The notes beneath the pieces were generated by a model. That model was not told where the DNA came from. It saw only the letters and a program-made list of their open reading frames with translations, and ran no database searches. A stretch of 13,008 nucleotides of DNA from Chloromonas sp. AAM2. Its lineage: Eukaryota; Chlorophyta; Chlorophyceae; Chlamydomonadales; Chlamydomonadaceae. The DNA is taken from NCBI GenBank assembly GCA_004335635.1, contig QAXH01004331.1, positions 9,705-22,712 on the forward strand, written 5' to 3'. Both the position numbers and the translations under genes were made by a program. Shown here piece after piece: positions 6,475-13,008 of the stretch (position 1 is its first letter; every line of letters begins with the position of its first letter).

Positions 6475-9404
6475 CTGGAATTCAAATGTCACATCACAAC
6501 ACAAACAAGCTGTGTTTACTGGCGTTTACTGGTTTCATCCTCTGGCTCACTGGCCAAAAACTCCTCTGTCTATTTGCCCCAAGCTTTGTGTTCCTTGCCA
6601 GCTCCAGCACTTCACAACCACCAGGCCAATTGAACAAGCAGGCAGGCCAACCACCAATTGTTCAATGTCGAGTGCACTTGGACCTCACATGTGCACATGC
6701 TCACCTGCCCGATCAGTCTGTACGTGCCAGGCAGATTGAACGCATATGCAGCCGTCAGCATGGGTCCGAATTGGGGTGGGGCAGGTGGCATGTCGTCGTC
6801 ATCCATGTCGCATGGATTACTGGTGTCGTGTGCCATGTCATCATGTGCTTTCGCTACCTGCATGCATGCATGAAAGGACACGTGTGTGCTCAAGACACGG
6901 CATAGCTGTTGATTCCACATGAACCTCTGCCGCATGGGTCTGTGGACATGGACCTGTGCCACATGGGCCTGTCTGCGTCACGTTGACACGTGCCGCATGG
7001 ACCTGTGCCACATGGGTCTGTCTGTGTCACGTTGACACGTGCCGCATGGACCTGTGCCACATGGGCCTGTCTGTGTCATACCGGCATGTGCCGCATGGGC
7101 ATGTGCCACATGGGCACATCTCTGCCGGTATGCTGAGCACAACCTGCCACTGTAACTCATTGTACCCATGAGTAGGTAGAGCAATATAGTCTGCACACCC
7201 ACTATGTCTTCACACCCAGACCCCACACTGCTCACCATGGCATGGAAGTGGTCCAGTGTCCACAGGCTGTGCATGGGCAGCACCGCCACGTGCATGGTGT
7301 GCGTCAGAAAGGGTACCAGGTCATGCACAGGCTGACCTGCGCCAGCAGCAGCATGCAACATGCACAATAACAGCCTCATCCCTGCTTCGTTCACCTGTGA
7401 CGCCCATCATCCTATGACTATGGCTTTACTGCTGTTAACAGATATTTGTCTTCAAATGGGCTGGTGCAGAGGGTCAGACACAGACTGTGCCACAGGCTGG
7501 ACACCCAGGTAACCAGAGGGGACAGTTCACGGGCACCTGATGCACAAGCACCTTCACAACAGGCTTCACTGATGTGAACAGACATAATGCACGACAGACT
7601 GGCTGCCTCTTGAATGCCACGGCTGACGAAGTACATCACCTGTCACGCACAAAGCTTATCAGATGTGGTGTGCTAAGTAAGTGTTTCAGCCTGTCTGCCA
7701 ACCGAAACACTGGCCACCTGTGGCGTACTGCAGAATCAGGAAGTCAAGCCGGTAGCACCGCCCTGCTGTCAGGTGTTGCAGTTGGCCTCCATTGGCAGTT
7801 GTGACGGTTTGAGTGTGATGGTGGGACTGACTCATCATGGTATCCGTGATGGTGAGCTGCACTGTGAAGCCGTCAATGACACCTGTAGCCGCCTCATCGC
7901 CTGCATACACTGAGCAGTGCAGGTGACACCATGCAAATGTCAGCAGCCAAGCCAGGTTGCACGCCAACATATCAAAGTAAGCAAACAGTTTTGCTGTTGT
8001 TGCATTTCCCATTCTCGTCCTCCTCCGCAGTCCTTCTTTGACTGAAAGCCTGTCCGGACTGAAGTCGTTGAGGCAATAACAACAGTCATGGCATAAACAA
8101 AAATAAGAAATAAACATGTTTGCCAGTTCTGGGACAATTTGGCGGGTGTTCTGCAGTTGCTATACCTGACCTGCCAGCTTGGTTCCTGAAACACCTGCCA
8201 GCTTGGGTTCGACTCCACCATCGACTAGCAATGGCTCACAGTTCCTATACCTCACCTGTAAGCTTCGGATCTGGTAGTGCGATTTCATCTAGTTTGATGG
8301 GTCCCAGGTAAAGGCCTTGTGCGTCTGTCTTAATGAGGCGTGTGTGGCTGTTTGATAGGGAAGGCCCGGGCTGACATTGGGTGGTAGACTGATGTTGTAG
8401 TATCTTCCTTCTGTCCTGCTGCCACTGCTGCTGCTCGTGTTGCTCCTGCTGTTGCTGTTCTACTTGCTTCTGCTGTTGCTTGCCTTGCTGACCTTGCTGT
8501 TCCTGTGTTAGCTGTTGCTGTTGCTGTCTGTGCCCAAGCTTCTGTTGGTGATATAGCTCTTGCCCATTCGGTTGCCCTGCTTGTTGGTGTCGTGATTCTT
8601 GGTGCTGCAGTAGTAACCGGGGCTGCTGTTGGGCAGTAGCCTGTAGTGGCAGGTATGCAACCTGCTCTGTTTCACTGACTGGCACAAACTCCAAGCCCGC
8701 CACATATCGCCCGGCTGCACAGAGGGTGCGCAACGCACCACGTGACAAATGTGACGATTTGACCAAAAACATGTGACTTGCTGACTCAGCTTCTGTACAG
8801 CTTCCCAGGAAAATGCTGGCTCAGGTCACAAGGCAGTGCAGGAGACACAATACTTGTCCCAGAACTGGCATTCTTCTTTTTTTGCATGCCTTCAAGCGTG
8901 CCTGGTTCAGTGCGTGTATGCCTAGTATATCATAACTATATAGAGCGTGGCATGCAAGCTAGGAGACGCTATGCCGAGCATGTAAAGTCAAGCATGTCAG
9001 GACGTGGCACAAACTACGCGTTGTCAAGTGCGGTTGCATGTTGTCGCTGGCCTACCTGTGGGTAGAGTCAGCCAAAGCACCAAAGAGGTGGCTTCTGGCA
9101 ACGGAGTTTCAAAATCCTCCATGTGCACATGACAGAAGGACCCACACCCGGCCACCATGACATGTATCCGCCGCTCCGCGACAGCCGCGAGGTCCTTCCA
9201 TTGGACCAGTGTCCCGGTGGATTGCTGCCGTATTTTGCATGTGATTTGCTGCGTGCGATTCACTGGCAGCCCAAGGCTGCCAATCCACGAGAATTCAACG
9301 ACATAGGAGGCCGACGTGGTTGTCGCACGGCTGTAGCCGCTCAGCTCGCCAGAGCTCAGCAGCGGTGTGCATAAGCAAGTGAACAGCAACAGAACTGTCC
9401 ACAT
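6268..9404 (-). CDS. Gene A: secreted protein with two His-rich MH...HxH domains and a Gln-rich linker
   Basis: Exons 9404-9056, 8792-8256, 7900-7718, 7336-7236 and 6857-6705 join in phase (1,1,1,0) to 441 residues; a weak terminal exon 6474-6268 adds 68. Residues 1-19 are a signal peptide. Domain 1: STGTLVQWKDLAAVAERRIH, then FCHVHMEDF and later AAGRYVAGLEFVP. Domain 2: TAGRCYRLDF, ATGQPVHDLVPFL, MHVAVLP, DHFHAM, FGPML and NLPGTYRLIGQ. Both copy the order (T)G-x-V-x-DL-x(n)-MH/IH-x-V-x(n)-HxH...PG-x-Y known to me from small bacterial and algal secreted, probably metal-binding beta-sandwich proteins (YtkA-like in style). Metal binding by the MH and HxH histidines is inference. Out-of-frame ATGs just 5' of the start could form an overlapping upstream ORF. 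Confidence 0.78.
6705..6857 (-). CDS. Gene A exon 5: His/Asp/Met-rich loop and C-terminal strand
   Basis: Fifty-one codons, phase 0 both ends; acceptor CATGCATGCAG, donor GGGCAG/GTGAGC. Begins AKAHDDMAHD and CDMDDDDMPP, a loop rich in His, Asp and Met that could bind metal, then FGPMLTAAYAFNLPGTYRLI, the closing strands of the domain. The PG-x-Y-R turn parallels AAGRYVAG of domain 1. Confidence 0.8.
6920..7115. repeat. 49-bp minisatellite in gene A intron 4
   Basis: GTCTG(C/T)GTCACGTTGACACG blocks start at 6971, 7020 and 7069 (exact 49-bp period), with further degraded units on both sides. Each unit has nested CATGG/CATGGG and CTGTGCCACATGGG subrepeats. Confidence 0.88.
7236..7336 (-). CDS. 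Gene A exon 4: DLVPFL...MHVAVLP...HFHAM
   Basis: Two bases completing Gly, then 33 codons. Acceptor TGCTGGCGCAG, donor GCCATG/GTGAGC. Carries the most diagnostic motif of the gene: QPVHDLVPFLTHTMHVAVLP and, ten residues on, DHFHAM. In related bacterial secreted proteins the region reads like DLxPYLGxxMHxxVV...HxH. The two histidine groups are candidate metal ligands. Confidence 0.8.
7337..7717. other. Gene A intron 3
   Basis: 381 bp with no recognisable coding segment on either strand. The splice donor GTGGCC is weak in its later positions; the acceptor GGCGCAG is preceded by a CTG-rich and not pyrimidine-only tract. Confidence 0.55.
7718..7900 (-). CDS. Gene A exon 3: opening of second His domain
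   Basis: Sixty codons bounded by TATGCAG and GCCACAG/GTGGCC, phase 1 at both ends. Reads GVIDGFTVQLTITDTMMSQS, a HHHTQ patch, and LTAGRCYRLDFLILQYATG. Alternating hydrophobic residues suggest beta strands. The acceptor is chosen because it keeps phase and excludes an upstream stretch that does not look like protein; the upstream boundary is moderately certain. Confidence 0.7.
7901..8255. other. Gene A intron 2 with duplicated donor sequence
   Basis: 355 bp. The exon 2 donor neighbourhood is repeated within the first 100 bases (see 8163-8210). The rest shows no motif; a hydrophobic frame near 7905-7975 looks signal-like but lacks charge and context. Confidence 0.55.
8155..8210 (-). repeat. 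Two decayed copies of the gene A exon 2 donor
   Basis: Minus strand: real junction AAGCTTACAGGTGAGGTATA; copies AAGCTGGCAGGTCAGGTATA (about 8183-8164) and AAGCTGGCAGGTGTTTCAGG (about 8205-8186). The first copy continues to match for about ten more bases. Both keep CAG/GT. Confidence 0.8.
8256..8792 (-). CDS. Gene A exon 2: end of domain 1 and Gln-rich linker
   Basis: In phase 1, out phase 1. Acceptor GGGAAGCTGTACAG, donor CTTACAG/GTGAGG. Residues continue domain 1 (HMFLVKSSHLSRGAL, AAGRYVAGLEFVPVSETEQ), then roughly 80 residues dominated by Gln with Arg, Lys and His (8395-8640), then LYLGPIKLDEIALPDPKLT leading into domain 2. The Gln codons come from an interrupted CAG/CAA expansion. The acceptor is less certain than the donor; a slightly different 5' boundary is possible. 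Confidence 0.78.
8395..8640 (-). repeat. Interrupted CAG/CAA tract encoding poly-Gln linker
   Basis: CAG and CAA codons with frequent CAC, GAG, AAG and GGG interruptions, in frame with gene A exon 2. Such tracts usually encode flexible linkers and vary between strains. Confidence 0.85.
9056..9404 (-). CDS. Gene A exon 1: signal peptide and first His domain
   Basis: 116 codons plus one base, donor CCCACAG/GTAGGC. Starts MWTVLLLFTCLCTPLLSSG, a signal peptide. The body has RTQQITCKIRQ, an NRT glycosylation sequon, DLAAVAERRIHVMVAG and FCHVHMEDF. The IH...HVH spacing matches an MH-(x)n-HxH metal-site pattern. The start is the first ATG that puts the hydrophobic segment in frame; two upstream ATGs at 9414-9409 are out of frame. 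Confidence 0.82.
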
Positions 9405-11027
9405 TGATCATCATCGGCGGAAACAGCATGTTTTGGCTGCCCTGTCCATCCTAAATCGTGATTTGAAAGTCACACTCTGGTAGTCCTTGGACGAGCCTTG
9501 GACAGTTTAATTACACTTCCAATGCCTCTATGCATTTCAATTTTATTAGCACTGGATTGTGGCTAGTGGCTAGTGGCTGACTGCAACGTATTAAGCAGGC
9601 TGTTGCATTTCCAGTGTCAGTGTTAAAGGCACGCTGTCTCTGCTTTGTGCTGAATCCGGTCTATCCATGGTAGTACCAGCATACAACTAATGATGGTTCA
9701 TCACTAGTGGGCTGGACTACTTGCCGTGCTGTTCCGAGAATGACAGGAGGAATGTTGTGAGGAATTTATTGTTAGATACACCTGCATGTTGACTCTTTTC
9801 ATATGCGTGTGAGGCTGACATGCCACCGCTCCTGAGCAGGGTCGCCTGTCTGTTTAAGTTACCTTGGATGGCTGCAACGTACATGGCTCATAGCAAGCGA
9901 TGGTATTGACATCTTATTCAAGCGGTATGCAGAACTCAGGCCTGTCAATGTTAATATGAGATCACAGAGCCCGTGCAGGTGACAGCCCGTGCAAACTCAA
10001 GCAGACTCCGCAAGCATGTAGGGCGCCAAGTGCGGAGTATTTGTGTTGCCTGATCTATTTTCTTTGATTTGCTTGCCCTGCCCTCTGTTTGCGACACAAG
10101 GCAAAGAGGTGGGTTGTTTAAGATTTGGAAATGGGCGCTAATGGCTCTAGCAACCGAGGAAGCATACTCGGCTCGAGCATTTGGAGAACTCAGGACATGA
10201 CGGCTGTGGCACCAACAACAACACTCCGATTACAGTGGGCCAGGTTGGCATAGGTCTGATTAAAAATGCAGAAAAACCGACAAAAACCGCAGAGTGTGGC
10301 ACCGGTCACGGGTCAGACAGTTGACTAGTGATGGGATCAATCCAAATAATCAATGCATTAAGAACCTGTGTGCATTTCTTGATCTGAGGTTGGCCTGCAC
10401 GTCTACACTGTCTGCTTTACACTGATGTGTCCTGACCGCGGCGCGCGGTCCAAAGATTATCCAGTGCTTGCGCGCAGCCCTGAAAGCAGATATTCCAAAA
10501 CCCTCGTTACTTCATTTGATATGTAATTACAAGGTGTGGGTGTGGGTGTGTCTTGCTCAACTAAGATTGCTGGTAGGGTTCCCAGTCGCAATGTTTAGGC
10601 TTCCCAGTACGCAATAGTTCAGCGTCGTACATGTAAAGCAAGCCTCGAAAATCAAAAGCACATGCAAATAAACACTGCCTATCTGCAGCCCACCTATGCT
10701 CACGTGAGCTATGAAAAGTGTGCGCCTTATCACACAAAACTACATCTCAGCACGAAGAGGAACTGCCCATCCATGAACACTGCAAACCACATCACATCAA
10801 CTATTACATTTTTTTTTATAGTTCACATCAACTAATACACCTCTGCCTTACGCAATTTGTAGCAGCCAATTTCTGGACTGCACGCTTTGTGGCTGACTGT
10901 AGGTAAAACCCACACCTGCACCCGATCGTGCCCGTGCCCTTGTATGTGTTTATAATGTAACATTGATTGCCTTACACGTGCGAGCTAGGTGCGCGCTTCA
11001 GAGACATGGGAGGAAGCTGTTGCTGCA
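9405..11027. other. Long spacer without recognisable gene
   Basis: About 1.6 kb between divergent gene A and the TPR sequence, AT-richer than the genes. Contains a GTGGCTA triplet repeat (about 9559-9580), the inverted repeat at 10434-10450 and a GTGTGG run near 10528-10550. The longest open frame (10718-10906, plus) has no motifs. Promoters of gene A and of the TPR unit would lie here; I see no convincing TATA box. Confidence 0.6.
10434..10450. repeat. Perfect 7-bp inverted repeat, GC-rich
   Basis: GACCGCG, a 3-base GCG loop and CGCGGTC. Stands out in AT-richer spacer. Function unknown. Confidence 0.7.
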
Positions 11028-11446
11028 ATGAGCGACACAAGTGACGCACATCAGCAGCAATTTGATCAACAGTACAAGCAGTTCAGGCCATCACGCAGAA
11101 GCAGTGGTTTTGCTTCGGGAGCTGGTGCAGCGGCAGCGACGTGCATTGGGCCCAGAGGACCCGGCTGCGCTGGATAGCGCTTTTGCGGTATGGGTGTGCA
11201 TTCTGGACACCAATGGAGAAAAGGAGGCTATGGAGGCTGTCGAAGTACTGACAAATGTGCTTCTACTGAGGCAGCGTGTACTGGGTCCTGAGCACCCGGA
11301 CACATTGGCAACTGTCAGCATGCTGGGCCAGGCCATGTAGACCAGTCACGATCCTGAGAGCGGTGAGAGGAACCTACGCTGATATACACCATCAACAAGC
11401 GTGTGCTGGGCCCGTGCCATGAAGTTACAATCAAAGGCCAAAAGCA

Positions 11447-12091
11447 TTGGCAGATTGCCTGTATGACACGGGCCAGTATGCTGAACCGGAGGCCAGGAAG
11501 GATATCAACTCAGAAGCAATGGAAATTCACCGCAATGCAATGGAGGCTGGTCGAATTGGCCTTGGACTGGAACATCCTCTCACCATGCACGTAACCAGCC
11601 GCCTGGCTGAACTACTCAAGCATGGGGAAAGGCATGCAGAGGCAGAGCCCCTGTACCTTTGTCTAGCAGACGTCGCTCGGCGGCTTGAAAGCGAGCAGCA
11701 CCCAAACGCCATCACTTACATGGTCGAGCACGCCATCTGCATGTCGTGCATGGGCAGGCACGCAGAAGCAGAGCCCATGCTCCGCAACGCAGTCAAGTGT
11801 CGCCGGCATGTGCTGGGAGAGGAGGATATGACAACACTGTTCAGCATAACAGAACACGCCAAGTGCCTTTTGGCGTTTGGTAGGCATGCAGAGGCTGAGG
11901 TCATGCACAGACTTGCCATGCAACGCGTCACTCATGGAGTTGGGATTATGTTGGAGTGGCTCGTGCGGGGTATTGCGTTGGGCCTAGCAGAGTGTGGGCC
12001 ATGCATTCAGCTGGTTACCTGTAACGTGCAGAACAAGCAGCACAATGATGGGCTCTCCATGGCGGAAATCAAATTACACCAGAATGTGTGA
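11447..12091 (+). CDS. Longest intact TPR segment within the broken gene
   Basis: 214 codons open, but beginning at TTG and not ATG. Four to five TPR units end near residue 160 (HRLAMQRVTHG); the remainder (IMLEWLVRGIALGLAECGP and on) has no repeat signature and is probably intronic or decayed. If transcribed from a downstream start it could still make a short TPR protein. It is part of the pseudogene entry and is listed because it is the largest surviving frame. Confidence 0.4.
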   Translation: MADCLYDTGQYAEPEARKDINSEAMEIHRNAMEAGRIGLGLEHPLTMHVTSRLAELLKHGERHAEAEPLYLCLADVARRLESEQHPNAITYMVEHAICMSCMGRHAEAEPMLRNAVKCRRHVLGEEDMTTLFSITEHAKCLLAFGRHAEAEVMHRLAMQRVTHGVGIMLEWLVRGIALGLAECGPCIQLVTCNVQNKQHNDGLSMAEIKLHQNV

Positions 12092-12171
12092 AACTTGGTG
12101 AACGGTTGCAGCCATGTCAAGGTCGTATATGGTGTTTTAGGCGAGCCATTGAAAGTGTTCAGAAGCCCCAG

Positions 12172-12248
12172 GCGAAGACGTGCAAGACAAGCTCGAGGAA
12201 GCCAAGGAACTGCACTGGCGGATGAAGCAGCTGCAGAGAATGACATAG
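12172..12248 (+). CDS. Possible last exon of the TPR gene
   Basis: After AGAAGCCCCAG comes a helix-rich, charged frame EDVQDKLEEAKELHWRMKQ ending in TAG at 12246. Composition resembles a TPR helix or coiled-coil cap. No matching donor upstream was identified with confidence. Confidence 0.35.
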
Positions 12249-13008
12249 TGTGTCCACTGCCTTGCATGCCCGTGCATGCATAACTATGTGCACCACAGCT
12301 GTGGTGGCATGCATCTGGCTGTGGGCAGCGTGCATAACCAGCCTATGTTGCAGCAGTTTCAGGCATTACACAAGCAACGCGCTGTGTGCCGAGGCTGCAG
12401 GCTCGGTTGGCAAAGTCATGTGAATGCTTTCTAGCACGCATGCTGGGCACAGTGTCCATGGTATCCATCCATGGCCGGGCCATGCTGTCCAGGACAATGT
12501 GCACTGAGCCCATCGCCATTGTACATTTTTGTTACATGCATGCACGACCTGACACCTGCCACATATATGCCACATATGCCACATATTGTCAGTCCTCGTC
12601 CTGGGCCAGTTTTGGCTCGAACTGGGACACAAGGACCGTCCCAGAAGTGGCAAACACATTGTTTTTGCTTCTCAAGGCACAGACCTGATGAACGTTTCGT
12701 GCTGCCTTTTGAATGCGGCTAGAGAACCATTGCCTGCACAACGTCACCAACACGTGGGTGGTTGCAATGACCGCACAGATGCAGCTAGTATTCCGAAGTT
12801 GCAAACGCTGGAATTCTTGCTGGCTGATCCTGATCCGCGCCCTTTCTTGTGTTTTTATGCATGGTTGCTTTCTGCGAGATCATTCAGCCAGCTTTCGTGT
12901 CCCTACAAAGACAGCCTCGCAACGGATATCTATGTATATGTATTTACACCAGGGAAGCCGTCAGAGGACACGGAACGGGATGGGCACCGCCCTGGCCTAC
13001 CCTGAGCA
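12249..13008. other. Right end: no recognisable gene
   Basis: Rich in GCATGC/TGCATG words. Contains a 16-bp palindrome and a CCACATAT run at about 12558-12587. An open frame on the plus strand reaches the right edge (12586-13005) but has no motif and could be part of an unseen gene. Confidence 0.5.
12291..12306. repeat. 16-bp perfect palindrome
   Basis: CACCACAGCTGTGGTG, flanked by GCATGC-type words, about 40 bp after the proposed TPR stop. It could form a hairpin in RNA or bind a dimeric protein, or be chance. Confidence 0.7.

Larger units (their letters stand above)
11028..12248 (+). pseudogene. Broken kinesin-light-chain-type TPR gene
   Basis: About seven TPR units of the 42-residue type with HAEAE...LGPEHP(x)TL signatures. 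Frame 1 (11083-11337) reads HHAEAVVLLRELVQRQRRAL, LGPEDP, RQRVLGPEHPDTLAT and stops at TAG 11338. Homology resumes in frame 3 (11382-11435: YTINKRVLGPCHEVTIK) and shifts again to frame 2 near 11440 (ALADCLYDTGQYAE, LGLEHPLTM, HAEAEPLY, GRHAEAEPML, GRHAEAEVMH). The 47-bp gap between the first two segments is one base short of whole codons and too short for a normal intron, so decay or sequencing error is likelier than splicing. A final exon 12172-12248 (EDVQDKLEEAKELHW, stop) is possible. TPRs of this class mediate protein-protein binding. The ATG at 11028 (MSDTSDAHQQQ) is out of frame with the first TPR. Confidence 0.7.

Noticed and set aside
6612..6704. Read-through of gene A exon 5 into ...LACLLVQLAWWL as a C-terminal tail
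   Set aside because: A good donor (CAG/GTGAGC) ends the protein-like part. Kept only as the alternative to the weak terminal exon.
7900..7975. Signal-peptide-like hydrophobic stretch (MLACNLAWLLTFAWC) just upstream of gene A exon 3
   Set aside because: No charged N-region, and a spliced model with phase-matched exons explains the locus better. A short alternative transcript starting here is not excluded.
12586..13005. Plus-strand open frame reaching the right edge
   Set aside because: No motif, no codon bias visible and no splice support; overlapping frames of similar length exist on the other strand.

Overview
The window is nuclear DNA of a eukaryote, most probably a green alga or close relative. 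It has no bacterial-style gene packing. Two multi-exon genes on the minus strand can be rebuilt exon by exon from GT/AG splice sites with matching codon phase. A broken repeat-protein gene lies on the plus strand. Introns and spacers are full of minisatellites, microsatellites and short tandem duplications. The lineage call rests mainly on gene B, whose motifs (IPLEVDVMMVGL, VVVLNPSK, VLDLSAGP, FGPL) match what I remember of the DUF7906 membrane or secretory proteins of land plants and green algae.

Layout, left to right. 1-775: repeats and unassigned sequence, probably intron or 3' part of gene B. 776-5851 (minus): gene B, nine exons read 5851 down to 776, running off the left edge; signal peptide plus about 270 residues of DUF7906-like sequence. 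5852-6267: spacer between genes B and A. 6268-9404 (minus): gene A, five well-supported exons and one weak terminal exon. It encodes a secreted protein with two His-rich (MH...HxH) domains separated by a glutamine-rich stretch. 9405-11027: spacer with no recognisable gene. 11028-12248 (plus): kinesin-light-chain-type tetratricopeptide-repeat (TPR) sequence broken by a stop and at least two frame changes. 12249-13008: nothing recognisable beyond short repeats.

Genes A and B sit head to tail on the same strand and both encode proteins entering the secretory route. I see no evidence that they act in one pathway. The TPR sequence is divergently oriented and looks unrelated.

The most interesting feature is at the DNA level. 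Most internal exons of gene B (2, 3, 4, 5, 8, 9 and perhaps 6) have a decayed partial copy of their own 5' end, often with the adjoining splice-acceptor region, inside the intron just upstream. Exon 9 has its acceptor region amplified into four 59-bp units. Gene A shows the mirror case, with copies of a donor site downstream of exon 2. This pattern is what intron birth or growth by local tandem duplication across exon-intron junctions would leave behind. It is the observation I would follow first.
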